A DNA stretch of 26,607 bases from JBBRHH01 sp038222915 (GTDB lineage: Bacteria; Planctomycetota; Phycisphaerae; Tepidisphaerales; Tepidisphaeraceae): the NCBI GenBank assembly GCA_038222915.1, contig JBBRHH010000008.1, forward strand, positions 1 through 26,607. The letters run 5' to 3'. A program made the translations under genes and the position numbers. The stretch's first letter is position 1, and the number at the start of each line of letters is the position of its first letter. Below the pieces are notes generated by a model. The model saw only the letters and a list, made by a program, of their open reading frames with translations, made no database searches and was not told the origin of the DNA. Shown here in pieces: positions 14,743-24,055 of this stretch.

Positions 14743-15307
14743 GACACCGGGGCTTGCGCATCTATTGGGACGGTTGAGGAGGTTTCCGCTGGATGACCGC
14801 CGGGAAGGAATCGAGCGACTGTTCGCCGTCTATTCTGGCGGAGTGGGCAGCTACGTGCTTGCCCGGGTGGGCAATCGCGCGGCGGCCGAATCGATCACGT
14901 CGCGTGTTTTTGTGACGGTGGCGGCGAAATTCGGCGAATGCCGTTCGTCGCCGGAAGCGTGGCTTTGGGCGATCGTCCGCAGCGAAGTGGCCCGGCATTT
15001 TCGCGATCGAAGGATCTATGCACCACTCAATGACGATCTGGTCGATCCGGCGGAGTCGCCACTGGACGCGGCGGCTGGACGTGAGACAGCCGGCGAAATG
15101 CAGGAAGCACTGGCGCAACTGAGTGAAGAACATCAGCAACTGATCTACATGAAGTTTTTTCAAGCCATGTCGAATGTGGAAATCGCCACGGCGACAGGAT
15201 TGTCGGCATCGAACGTGGGCGTTCTTGTGCATCGGGCGCTCAAGCAACTTCGAGACTTGATGGAGACGGCGGAGGTATCCAACGATGGCAGAAAATCAGG
15301 AAGATGA
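14741..15307 (+). CDS. RNA polymerase sigma factor, sigma-70 family (ECF-like)
   Basis: This 188-residue protein directs RNA polymerase to a specific promoter set. Region 2 is seen at ~24-90 (ERLFAVYSGGVGSYVLARVG; SPEAWLWAIVRSEVARHFRD, where the Trp-containing helix corresponds to the -10 recognition part). Region 4 is at ~125-175 (LAQLSEEHQQLIYMKFFQAM then NVEIATATGLSASNVGVLVH with the helix-turn-helix and RALKQLRDL). Region 3 is absent, which makes it ECF-like. ATG 14741 has no ribosome site. An alternative CTG at 14789 is preceded at 6 bases by AGGAGG and would begin just before region 2. The next gene starts inside its end (23-base overlap), so the two are translationally linked. It presumably activates the downstream macroglobulin gene, but this is inferred from position. 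Confidence 0.9.
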   Translation: MTPGLAHLLGRLRRFPLDDRREGIERLFAVYSGGVGSYVLARVGNRAAAESITSRVFVTVAAKFGECRSSPEAWLWAIVRSEVARHFRDRRIYAPLNDDLVDPAESPLDAAAGRETAGEMQEALAQLSEEHQQLIYMKFFQAMSNVEIATATGLSASNVGVLVHRALKQLRDLMETAEVSNDGRKSGR

Positions 15308-15686
15308 ATCTCTGACCGAAGGCTGGCCGGAACCGGTCGACCCGGAGTTAACGCATTTTGGTCAGCAATTGCGCGATAACCGGCCGATGCTGTCGGCGGA
15401 GGCGATGCTTCGCATCCACGTTGCGATGCAGGAGGAAATTGCGCCGCGTCCATCCACGCCAGCGCGGTGGAGGATCGTTCAGATCACGGGAATCGCCGCC
15501 GCGATTGGACTGGGGGTGATGCTTTTCATCCGGCAACGTCATCATCAGGGATCACGCCCAGTGGAGGCGATCGCGCATCTGGAACACGAACATTACACCG
15601 TGAACTATTCGGGTCCGGTGATCGACGCCGGCACCAAACCCCTTGTACCGCTGAAGGATTACGCGGGATTGCTCGACGCAAAATGA
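15285..15686 (+). CDS. Small single-pass membrane protein, probable anti-sigma factor
   Basis: This protein has 133 residues. ATG 15285 lies 8 bases after GGAGGT, inside the sigma-factor gene. The N-terminal ~65 residues are acidic and cytoplasm-like (ELTHFGQQLRDNRPMLSAEA, MLRIHVAMQEEI). They are followed by one membrane segment (IVQITGIAAAIGLGVMLFI, ~64-82) and a ~50-residue outside part (HLEHEHYTVNYSGPVIDAG). The layout and position after an ECF gene are those of anti-sigma factors, but the zinc-finger HxxxCxxC of ZAS-type anti-sigmas is absent, so the call rests on context. It ends in ATGA overlapping an ATG (15683) in the frame of the macroglobulin gene. The preferred start of that gene is 33 bases further on. 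An accessory protein of the macroglobulin is the alternative role. Confidence 0.72.
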   Translation: MAENQEDESLTEGWPEPVDPELTHFGQQLRDNRPMLSAEAMLRIHVAMQEEIAPRPSTPARWRIVQITGIAAAIGLGVMLFIRQRHHQGSRPVEAIAHLEHEHYTVNYSGPVIDAGTKPLVPLKDYAGLLDAK

Positions 15687-15718
15687 CGTTGACGCACTAC
15701 AAATCGCGGGAGAAGTTC

Positions 15719-18700
15719 ATGCCATTCCGAACGCCATTCGTCTTAGTCGCAGTCCTGCTCATGGCTACTGGTGTGCGCGCAGCGACCACACAGCCCATCG
15801 TCAATGACTTTGGCTGTTGGCAGATGCTTCCTGTCACGGAAACGCGGGCGAAATCTTTTCAGGATCAGGTTGCGTCGCTCCCTAAATCCACGTGGGCTAA
15901 TTTCTATAAACTCTACCTCGCGTCGACTGGCCAGGACCGCGCCGGGATGCTGGCCGTCGCGGATGCGGTCGGGCCTTTTGACGAATTCCCAACTGTTCGA
16001 GCGGAAGCCGCGAAATTGGCTGAGCTGCGCAGTCAGAATGTTCCCGATGTACAGGCTGGATTGGCCGTCATTCGCGCACGCTCTTACGGTCCGCTGCACG
16101 CTCTTCAGGACCTGGATCGGTCGCTGTCGCGTGAGATCGAATTTCTTCATGGCGCCGGCGACGACGCCGGCGCGACAAAACTGGAGTCCTGCCGGCAACG
16201 TCTGCGTGGGTCTTATCTCAAGTCGTCGCGTCATCTGGTTGAGCGACTGTTTGCTTTGAATCTTCTTGAGAGAAAGGACGAGGCGGCCGCACTTCGGAAC
16301 GCCGCCAGCAGCATCGCGTATTTAAGCGATCCGAACGCGCTGGCAACAACGCTCAATCAGCTCGGCCAGAAGCGCGCCTGGGATCTGGTTGTGAAGCCGT
16401 TGCTGGAGAGCGAAGTGGCGCTCGTCAATGCACCGCCGGCGCTCGATAAGGTTGCGCCGCCCGCGACCGAAATGGAAGTTACCGCGGCGACCAAATCCAA
16501 CCTTGCCACGACAACCACCTTCGAAGGCAATGTGCGCGTTGGGTTGGAAACGTATGTCATCACTTGCGATCGACTGGTGGTGATGCGAGATGGCAACTTC
16601 GCGCAGCTGACCGGGAATGGCCGCGTGACGGTCAAAGGGCTGGCGACGGTGGCTGAAACGTTGACTTCCGACGCGCTTACGTTTTCCACCGAAAGCGGCG
16701 CGTTCAGTTTCACCGGCGATATCCGCGCGGGAAAGCTCAAATTGCGGGCATGCATGGTCGGCCGAGATGGAGTAATCACCGACAAGCGCAGCCTGCTGGA
16801 CGACTTCGCCGGCGAGAAATTGATTGAGGAACGGCTCAAGCTGGCGAAGGTCATCGCGTCGATTTACGACGATGCGGAAATGCCGGCCGATGTGCGGTAC
16901 ATGGCCGCGATGTCGCTGATTCGTCCGCACCTTAGCTGGCAAGCTCCCTACGCAGCAGCAGAGGGGCAGCGGCAACTTAAGCAACTCGATCGGGTGAGGC
17001 ACGCCGATGATCCGCGAGACGATGGGCGATGGCTCCCGGCGAACACCGGCGAAACGTGGATGCACGCCGAAGCCCGTGCATCGCTCACAACCAGGCCGGC
17101 GACGCAAAAACTCGTTGATGCTCCTGAGAAGGACGATGAAAAGCCGTTCTGGCGGCTGGACGACCCGTCGCACCGCGACATCGCGCGGGCCATCAAGCTT
17201 CTGGAAAGCATTGGCGATGGCGACCCGAAACATTCAGCTCATCGCTGGGCGGCAGATCTGAAACGCAACAACACCGTTCTCACCATGGACATCCTTGGCG
17301 GCTATTCCGCGACCCATGATGGGCCGTTGGTCATCGACGCCCGGTCGGCGGAGAAGATTACATTTAAGCTGTATCGCGTTCAGAACGCGGCCGAGTTGCT
17401 CGCCGTCGCCGACCGCATCGGCGACGATTTCATGTATCGCGACTATGGACTGCAATCCGAGCAACACGTGCAGATGGAAGCCCAGGCGCAGCAGGAGCTC
17501 GCGAGGTTGGATCGACTGGAGCGTAGTGCCCGCCCCGACTTACCCAAATGGCAGGAAAAGGATTTGGTTACTCGGTGGGACGCACAGATAAGCGAACTCC
17601 CCGTACTGAGCGATGACCTGCGCTGGGTGCGCGACGCTCATGGCAGTGACGACGACTTCTCCGACGATGAAGAGGCCGAATATTACGATGACGCGTGCGC
17701 GCATTATCGCGACCGGATCGAATACCGCTATCGAAGGAACGACGGCCGCGCCAGCTCCTGGCAAACCGATCGCATCGTGACCATTCCTGCAAAGATGCTC
17801 GCAAAACCAGGCGCTTATGTCCTGGTGGCCGAAAGCAACGGACAGTCGGCGTGTGCGCCGATTCTGGTCGATCCGCTCAGCCTGACGCTGCGCCGCTGTC
17901 GCGATGGTGTTTTCGCGCTGGTGAGCGATTCGGCCGGGCAGGAACCGGTGGACGGTGCAACCATCACGGCGCGCGAGGCCTTGACGCCTGCGGTAACCGA
18001 CAAAGCGGGGGCCGCCTTTGCGCGGATATATGCCGGTGGAGATCGCGCGATCATCGCTGAGAAGGACGGCCGATATGCTATCGGCGGCTTCGGAGACCTA
18101 TTTGAAGGAATCTATGTATCGCCCTTCAGCCGCATGTTCGCCATGGACATCGGCCGGCAGATGCTGCAACGAGCAGCGGAAGTCGATCGGTCCGCGCAGG
18201 TTTACGCCGACCGGTGCGTCGTGGCCGCGTATACTGACCGGCCGACGTACCGTCCGGGCCAGGACGTGCAGTTCAAAATGATCGTGCGGAAACTCTTGGA
18301 TCGAGCTGCGGCAACCAATCCCTCCGACACGCCGTTTCGTGAAGAGGACTTCAACTTCGCGTCCAATCTCGGCCTCTATGCTGTTGATACTGAATGCAAC
18401 TATTCCGTCATCGACCCCCGAGGCCGGCGCGTGGCGGATGGCCAACTGAAGCTGAATGATTTCGGCACGGCCGCCGGCAAGCTGACATTGAACACCGAAA
18501 GCCAAACGGGGCTTTATACATTGCGCGTCAACATCAACGGCGCGGAACGAATCGTGCCGTCCGTCTTCTCCGTCAAGTTTTACCGACGGCCCAATTTTGA
18601 AGTAAAGCTGGACGGCATACCAAGAACGATCACAGATAAAAAAGAACTGAAACTTTCCGTCCAGAGCGCCTATTACTTCGGCAAGCCGGTCGCCGGCGGA

Positions 18701-21700
18701 AAATTCGATGTGCGGCTGATGCGCAAGGAATCGTGGAAGCCGGTCCAAACGCTCGAAGGGCAGATGCTTGATGCCAGGGGCGTTGCGAACGCCGTCGTCC
18801 CAATACCCACAACTCTCGAGGACGGGGAGTATGTGTTGATCTGCTCGGTGACCGACGATTCGGGCCGGACCGCAAGCGCGTCCGCCGCAACCAATGTTGC
18901 CTTGCCCGTCAAGAACGTTCGCGGCACTGGGCTGCTGTCGGCGATTCCGCGGTTTATCGCTGTCGATGAATCGCTCGAGATCAAGACGGGCGGGGAAAAG
19001 GTAACGGCCGAGCAGATTCGCGAAGGCAAGAGCATCATCGTCACTTTTGAGGTGCAAGTCGACACCGTGACGGCGCAGTTTCACCGGCCGGGCTGGTACT
19101 CACTCAAAGCCGGTAAAGAGATAAGCCGAATTTTCGTCTACGGCGGGAAGGAGCATTTCAACGCCACCGGCGATCCGGAGAAAGAGGACGAGGGCCCGCA
19201 ATGGGTCAACCTTACGGCCTATGCCGGCGAGGACAACAACGGCGCTGATTCGTTTTTCACAAACAATCGCTTCGACGATCCGGAACAGAACCTGTGGGCG
19301 CTATTCGATGCGCAACATGCGCGCGCCGGCGATGCGCTCCGCGTGCTGGTCTATTGTCCCTGCGATGCACCGCGGCTGCTGTTCACCATGGAAGGCCGGA
19401 CGGTGGTCGATTACGCCGTTATCCGGCCAAAGGCCGGCGCTGGTCACTATCGGGTCGTGCAGATTCCGATCATCGCGCGGCACGCGCCAAACTTCTATCT
19501 CCAGGGCCGGATCCTGAATCCATCGGAGCAGCTTGACGCACACGCCGTCCAAAGGGCCGACCGCGCCCGGCTCGCGCAGGAAGCTAAGAAGCTTGAAGAC
19601 CTGCAAGGCGAAGATCCGCGCTGGTGCCGAATTGATGTCGCCGATCCACAGGCAGTGGCATCCGGCGAAAAACTGCACGTCGACGTTAAAGTCGACCGCG
19701 CCGATCACCGGCCGGGCGAAGATGTCGCTGTCACCATTCAGGTGAATGATCTGCAAGGCAAGCCGCGGCCAGCGGAGGTTTCGCTTTCGGCCGTGGACGA
19801 AAGCATTTTCAGCTTCGGCGAGGACAATCTCGGCTCCATCGCGCACATGTTCACGACATCCGCTGAACCGCGCCGCTACACGCAAAAGACCTGGCGCAGC
19901 AGCATCGGGCGGCACGACGACGGCATCCATCGCCAGCAGGTGGCCATGGACATGGCCAAGCAACAGGCCCAGGCGATGAAGGCGATGGAGAAAGCAACCA
20001 ATGGCGGAAGCCCCGAGTCGCTCATGCAGCCACGTCCGTCGGTAAATCCTCTGGCGTTCATCCTAGGAGAGCGGCCGATCACCAACTTGCCACTTGCGCG
20101 CCTTCGCACGGATTTCCGGGAAACCGCGACCTGGCAGCCGCAGTTGCGCGCGGGCGAGGATGGGCTGATCAAGACAACGTTTAAGCTTCCCGATTCACTC
20201 ACCGCCTACCGACTGAGCGCACTGGCGCTGACCAAACAAACCGACATCGGAACCGGCCGGGCCAGCCTTCGCGTTTCCAAGCCGCTCGCGATTCAAGTGT
20301 TCGTACCCCGCTTCGCTGTCGAGGGCGATCGATTGATGGCGGTCGCGCTCATTCACAACAAAACGGAAGCCGATCGAACAGTGGCTGTCGAATGGTCCGT
20401 CAAAGGTGCTGACGTCAAATCGGTTGACGACACCTGGAGCGTCGATCGCGGGGAAGGCAAAATCACGCTGCACGGCACCGCGATTGTGAAGGCCAACGCA
20501 TCGGCCAAATTAGCGGCATGGCTCACAATGGAACACGTTGGCCTTGCTTCCATCTCCTGTAGCGCCACCGATGCAAAGGATGCCGACGCCGAGGAGCGCA
20601 CTTTGAATGTTCTGCCGTTGGGGGTGGAGCGCGAGTATTCCTACAACGGGACGCTTGAAAAGCCCAAAGATATAGATCTCCCGGCCGGCTTCGTCGCCCG
20701 CGATTTGCGCATCAGCATCACGCGCACCACGCTCGGTTCCGCGATGGAGGGCCTTGGATATCTGGTGGACTATCCCAACGGCTGCGTCGAACAGACCATG
20801 AGCCGTTTTCTGCCGGCCGTCGTAGTTAAGCGAGCATCGCAGCAAATCTCGCTCAACCTGCCGTCCGACGTTGAAGAAAAGCTGCCGGCGGTTCTGGAGA
20901 AGGGTCTGGCCAGACTCTACAACTTCCAGCACGCCGACGGCGGATGGGGTTGGTGGGAACACGACGCGACCAACGACCGCATGACGATCTACGTGATCGA
21001 CGGGCTGGCGCGCTGCCGCATCGCGGGCGTTGCAGTTGATCTCGACCCATTGAAGCTCGGCTGTGACTACCTCGCTGCACAATTGGAAAATCACCACCTC
21101 GACAAGTCGCTCGTGCCAAAAGCATGGCTGGCGCTCGCATTGGCAGACCACGTCAGCCGGCCTGCCTTGGAAGCTTTCGCAAACGACCTGGCCGAGGACG
21201 CCCCCGATGTCGCATGCATGATCGCGTTGGCATGCCACGAAGCTGGACTGAGCGAGGCGGGCATTCACGCGTGGGCCGTCGCCAAAGACTGGCAGCCCAA
21301 AACCGCACAGGACATCGCGACAAAGCTCACAGCACAATTGGCCTTCGGCGACGCTCTCCCCGCCTGCCGCAAAACGGCCGACCAGCTTCTCGACCTGCGG
21401 CAGGGCCAGCGTTGGGACAGCACGGTGTCGACGGCCGCATCCATCGAGGCACTGGCCTCGATGCTGCACTTCGCGCCCGACAAATCCACCGCCCGGCGCG
21501 TCGCAATCACAGTCGGCGGCAAGACGATTCTCGATCCACACGATCCACAGGAGCTCAAATCACTCGTCCAGCGCGTGCATCTCGATTCCACTCAGCTCGC
21601 CTCCAACGACGCCCTGGCCATCCGTCTGTTGGCCGATTGCGATAACCCCGTTCATTACGCCATCACCGCGGCCGGCACACAGCGGCTCGACAAACTGGAG

Positions 21701-22102
21701 CCGCGCGGAACCGACGTGAAGCTTCGCCGGCAGTTTCTCACCCTCGACGACAAACCGCTCGCCGGCCCCGTGGCCGTTGGCCAGGTCATCCAGGTAAGGC
21801 TGACACTCGACCTGCAGCACCCCCTGTCCTATCTGATGTTGAACGACAACCGCCCCGCCGGTTTTGAGTTCGCCGACGAACGGCTGATCGGCGCGGATTC
21901 CAAATCGGCCGCGAACATCGAGTTTCGCGACTCCAGCCTGGCCACTTTTTTCACCAACCTGACGGCCGGTACACACGAGGTGACTTACTACCTTCGCGCC
22001 GAAACCGCTGGGACAAGCCATGTCCTGCCGGCTGCGGCGTTCCCGGTGTACGACGAAAAGCTGCGCGGTGAGACGGCCGCGGATGTGTTGGAAGTACGTT
22101 GA
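15719..22102 (+). CDS. Bacterial alpha-2-macroglobulin with thioester motif and OstA-like N-terminal insert
   Basis: This exported 2127-residue protein probably traps foreign proteases in the periplasm. ATG 15719, after GGGAGAAG, starts a signal peptide ending GVRA; there is no lipobox, unlike lipoprotein family members such as YfhM. Residues ~262-340 (FEGNVRVGLETYVITCDRLV; AETLTSDALTFS; GAFSFTGDIRAG) resemble the OstA/LptA beta-jellyroll. A very acidic stretch lies at ~639-663. MG2-type DRPTYRPGQDVQF starts at 840. The bait-region-type domain is near 1327-1365 (RPGEDVAVTIQV, AEVSLSAVDESIF). The A2M core ATWQPQLRAGEDGLIKTTFK is near 1470. The thioester NGCVEQT has Cys1689 and Gln1692, followed by the alpha/alpha barrel (HADGGWGWWEH). 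A C-terminal MG domain ends the chain. The penicillin-binding partner PbpC usual in proteobacteria is not in the window. It follows the sigma and membrane-protein genes closely and is probably their target. Confidence 0.93.
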   Translation: MPFRTPFVLVAVLLMATGVRAATTQPIVNDFGCWQMLPVTETRAKSFQDQVASLPKSTWANFYKLYLASTGQDRAGMLAVADAVGPFDEFPTVRAEAAKLAELRSQNVPDVQAGLAVIRARSYGPLHALQDLDRSLSREIEFLHGAGDDAGATKLESCRQRLRGSYLKSSRHLVERLFALNLLERKDEAAALRNAASSIAYLSDPNALATTLNQLGQKRAWDLVVKPLLESEVALVNAPPALDKVAPPATEMEVTAATKSNLATTTTFEGNVRVGLETYVITCDRLVVMRDGNFAQLTGNGRVTVKGLATVAETLTSDALTFSTESGAFSFTGDIRAGKLKLRACMVGRDGVITDKRSLLDDFAGEKLIEERLKLAKVIASIYDDAEMPADVRYMAAMSLIRPHLSWQAPYAAAEGQRQLKQLDRVRHADDPRDDGRWLPANTGETWMHAEARASLTTRPATQKLVDAPEKDDEKPFWRLDDPSHRDIARAIKLLESIGDGDPKHSAHRWAADLKRNNTVLTMDILGGYSATHDGPLVIDARSAEKITFKLYRVQNAAELLAVADRIGDDFMYRDYGLQSEQHVQMEAQAQQELARLDRLERSARPDLPKWQEKDLVTRWDAQISELPVLSDDLRWVRDAHGSDDDFSDDEEAEYYDDACAHYRDRIEYRYRRNDGRASSWQTDRIVTIPAKMLAKPGAYVLVAESNGQSACAPILVDPLSLTLRRCRDGVFALVSDSAGQEPVDGATITAREALTPAVTDKAGAAFARIYAGGDRAIIAEKDGRYAIGGFGDLFEGIYVSPFSRMFAMDIGRQMLQRAAEVDRSAQVYADRCVVAAYTDRPTYRPGQDVQFKMIVRKLLDRAAATNPSDTPFREEDFNFASNLGLYAVDTECNYSVIDPRGRRVADGQLKLNDFGTAAGKLTLNTESQTGLYTLRVNINGAERIVPSVFSVKFYRRPNFEVKLDGIPRTITDKKELKLSVQSAYYFGKPVAGGKFDVRLMRKESWKPVQTLEGQMLDARGVANAVVPIPTTLEDGEYVLICSVTDDSGRTASASAATNVALPVKNVRGTGLLSAIPRFIAVDESLEIKTGGEKVTAEQIREGKSIIVTFEVQVDTVTAQFHRPGWYSLKAGKEISRIFVYGGKEHFNATGDPEKEDEGPQWVNLTAYAGEDNNGADSFFTNNRFDDPEQNLWALFDAQHARAGDALRVLVYCPCDAPRLLFTMEGRTVVDYAVIRPKAGAGHYRVVQIPIIARHAPNFYLQGRILNPSEQLDAHAVQRADRARLAQEAKKLEDLQGEDPRWCRIDVADPQAVASGEKLHVDVKVDRADHRPGEDVAVTIQVNDLQGKPRPAEVSLSAVDESIFSFGEDNLGSIAHMFTTSAEPRRYTQKTWRSSIGRHDDGIHRQQVAMDMAKQQAQAMKAMEKATNGGSPESLMQPRPSVNPLAFILGERPITNLPLARLRTDFRETATWQPQLRAGEDGLIKTTFKLPDSLTAYRLSALALTKQTDIGTGRASLRVSKPLAIQVFVPRFAVEGDRLMAVALIHNKTEADRTVAVEWSVKGADVKSVDDTWSVDRGEGKITLHGTAIVKANASAKLAAWLTMEHVGLASISCSATDAKDADAEERTLNVLPLGVEREYSYNGTLEKPKDIDLPAGFVARDLRISITRTTLGSAMEGLGYLVDYPNGCVEQTMSRFLPAVVVKRASQQISLNLPSDVEEKLPAVLEKGLARLYNFQHADGGWGWWEHDATNDRMTIYVIDGLARCRIAGVAVDLDPLKLGCDYLAAQLENHHLDKSLVPKAWLALALADHVSRPALEAFANDLAEDAPDVACMIALACHEAGLSEAGIHAWAVAKDWQPKTAQDIATKLTAQLAFGDALPACRKTADQLLDLRQGQRWDSTVSTAASIEALASMLHFAPDKSTARRVAITVGGKTILDPHDPQELKSLVQRVHLDSTQLASNDALAIRLLADCDNPVHYAITAAGTQRLDKLEPRGTDVKLRRQFLTLDDKPLAGPVAVGQVIQVRLTLDLQHPLSYLMLNDNRPAGFEFADERLIGADSKSAANIEFRDSSLATFFTNLTAGTHEVTYYLRAETAGTSHVLPAAAFPVYDEKLRGETAADVLEVR

Positions 22103-22227
22103 GCAAGCCGCGGACTCACGCGCAAACGCACCTCCATCTTGCCCAGAAACGCCGCAATGACGACGTCTTTCCGCGCTGTGATGGGTTATCGGACTGCTCA
22201 ACAAGCCCATTCGGGTATTTAAAACCC

Positions 22228-22256
22228 TTGAATTTTTCAGCCCACGCCGTCATTAT
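22228..22256 (+). promoter_or_regulatory. Candidate promoter of the MFS gene
   Basis: TTGAAT (22228-22233) and CATTAT (22251-22256), each matching consensus at four of six positions, are 17 bases apart. They would start transcription about 40 bases before ATG 22303. The 200-base gap after the macroglobulin gene holds no clear terminator. Confidence 0.4.
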
Positions 22257-22302
22257 ACGCGGCCGTTTTGAATCGTCCTATCACTGGCTGAGGAGCCGAA
22301 AC

Positions 22303-23964
22303 ATGTCGCAATTATCGCAGAGGCCGTCAGAATCATCTGACGCCGCGAACAAGGTTCTGTTTTGGGGCTGTTTTATTGCCCTTATCACGACCGCGTTTGG
22401 ATTCGTCACCCGTATGTTCCTGATTGGCACCTGGGCCACGGAATTTGGCCTTGATCCCGCGCAGTCGGGAAGGTTGGCCGGCATCGGTATCTGGCCGTTC
22501 GCGGTTTCCATCATTGGTTTCAGCCTCTTTATTGACCGCATCGGCTACAAGGTCGCGATGATTATGGCGTTCCTCGGTCATTTGATCTGGGCTGTCATGG
22601 GTATCAGCGCCTTCTTCATTTCCAAGCATGGCGACAAGCACACCGCGTATCAGATGCTCTATTGGGGCAGCCTGATCCTCGGCCTGGCAAACGGCACCGT
22701 CGAAGCGTTCATCAACCCGGTGGTCGCCACGATGTTCAGCCGCGAGAAAACCAAATGGCTGAACGCCCTCCACGCGGGCTGGCCGGGTGGCTTGGTCGTC
22801 GCCGGCATCGCCACGATCTTCATCGATTCCGTTCCGTGGTGGGTGAAGGTCGGAATGATTGCCATTCCGACAATCGTGTACTTCATCATGTTGATCCCGC
22901 TGAAGTTTCCCGCCCAGGAACGCGTGGCCGCCGGCGTCACCTATCGCGAGATGCTTTCTGAGTTCGGCACACTCGGCGCACTGGTCGTCGGTTTCCTTGT
23001 CGTGCTTCAGTTGATCGACTTCTTCTCAACCGGCGGCACTCTCAGTCCGGGTCTGAAACTCGCGTTCATCCTGATTGGCGTCGCGATCGTCGGCGGCTTC
23101 GCCGCTTATACCCGGTCACTGGGTCGGCCATTCCTGTTCCTGATGATCCTGATCATGATGCCATTGGCGACCACCGAAATCGGCACCGATGGCTGGATCA
23201 CCAGCATCATGGAAGGCATCGCCAAGGCCAATAAATTTCATCCGGGCTGGGTGTTGGTCTATACGTCGGTCATCATGATGATCCTGCGATTTTTCGCTGG
23301 TCCAATCGTGCATAAATTGTCCCCGCTTGGTTTGCTTGCTGTCTGCTCTGTTCTGGCAATCGCCGGCCTGTACACCCTCTCGATTGCGGCCGGAATGATG
23401 ATCTTTGCTGCCGCCACTCTCTACGCGGTCGGCAAGACTTTCTTCTGGCCAACGATGCTTGGTGTAGTTTCTGAACAGACGCCGCGCGGTGGCGCCATGA
23501 CCCTGAACGGCATCTCTGGTATCGGTATGCTCGCAGTCGGCGTTCTGGGCTTCCCCTACATCGGCACGCTTCAGGCGGATAAGAAGATCCAAAGCCTCGC
23601 GGACAACAGCATTGTCAAGACCATCCCGGGCGCTGTCCAGGACGGCAAACTCTCTCCGTCACTTCTCGAAGAGAAGAAGGTGTACGAGATCATCCCGTAC
23701 AAGACGGTCAACGGCGACAAACTCGATGCACTTATTGCGCCGCTTCCGGCCGATCAACAGGCGCACATCAAGGACGCCGCAGAGAGCAGCAGCCAGAAGG
23801 CCTTGGCCAATATGACCCTTTTCCCGGTCATCATGCTCGTCGGTTATCTGATTCTGCTGGTTTACTTCAAGACCCGTGGCGGTTACGTCGCCCAAATTCT
23901 CGCAGGACATTCGGCGGAGGACGGGAAGTTTACGGGTGGCTTGGCTGCACCTGCAGACCAGTAG
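22303..23964 (+). CDS. Major facilitator superfamily transporter
   Basis: This inner-membrane secondary transporter has 553 residues. ATG 22303 is preceded by GAGGAG at 7 bases; the frame is open 68 codons further upstream, but that part is not transporter-like. About twelve membrane segments can be followed, from VLFWGCFIALITTAFGFVT through LFPVIMLVGYLILLVYF. Family features include a Gly-rich loop after the second helix (DPAQSGRLAGIGIWPFAVS) and IDRIGYKVAMIMAFLGHLIW, the position of the MFS A-like loop DRIGYK. A ~75-residue hydrophilic loop (DKKIQSLADNSIVKTIPGAV onward) sits before the last helix. Substrate unknown; similar proteins are often grouped near sugar or nucleoside transporters. 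A strong terminator follows the stop, and the gene has its own promoter candidate. Confidence 0.9.
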   Translation: MSQLSQRPSESSDAANKVLFWGCFIALITTAFGFVTRMFLIGTWATEFGLDPAQSGRLAGIGIWPFAVSIIGFSLFIDRIGYKVAMIMAFLGHLIWAVMGISAFFISKHGDKHTAYQMLYWGSLILGLANGTVEAFINPVVATMFSREKTKWLNALHAGWPGGLVVAGIATIFIDSVPWWVKVGMIAIPTIVYFIMLIPLKFPAQERVAAGVTYREMLSEFGTLGALVVGFLVVLQLIDFFSTGGTLSPGLKLAFILIGVAIVGGFAAYTRSLGRPFLFLMILIMMPLATTEIGTDGWITSIMEGIAKANKFHPGWVLVYTSVIMMILRFFAGPIVHKLSPLGLLAVCSVLAIAGLYTLSIAAGMMIFAAATLYAVGKTFFWPTMLGVVSEQTPRGGAMTLNGISGIGMLAVGVLGFPYIGTLQADKKIQSLADNSIVKTIPGAVQDGKLSPSLLEEKKVYEIIPYKTVNGDKLDALIAPLPADQQAHIKDAAESSSQKALANMTLFPVIMLVGYLILLVYFKTRGGYVAQILAGHSAEDGKFTGGLAAPADQ

Positions 23965-23992
23965 TCCCTGGACGACCGATTGACCGATACCC

Positions 23993-24021
23993 GGGCGGCC
24001 TGTCATACAGGCCGCCCTTTT
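23993..24021 (+). terminator. Intrinsic terminator of the MFS gene
   Basis: A perfect 11-bp stem (GGGCGGCCTGT at 23993-24003 with ACAGGCCGCCC at 24007-24017) with a CAT loop is followed by TTTT. It begins 28 bases after the MFS stop codon. Confidence 0.95.
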
Positions 24022-24055
24022 CATTGATCAATTCCTCGGCCCTGATAAATTTACC

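Noticed and set aside
15467..15718. Upstream in-frame extension of the macroglobulin gene
   Set aside because: The extra residues overlap the membrane-protein gene in another frame and precede a clear signal peptide at 15719 with a good ribosome site.
22208..22230. GGGTATTTAAAACCC as a terminator of the macroglobulin gene
   Set aside because: Only four outer base pairs with a mismatch inside. Too weak to call.
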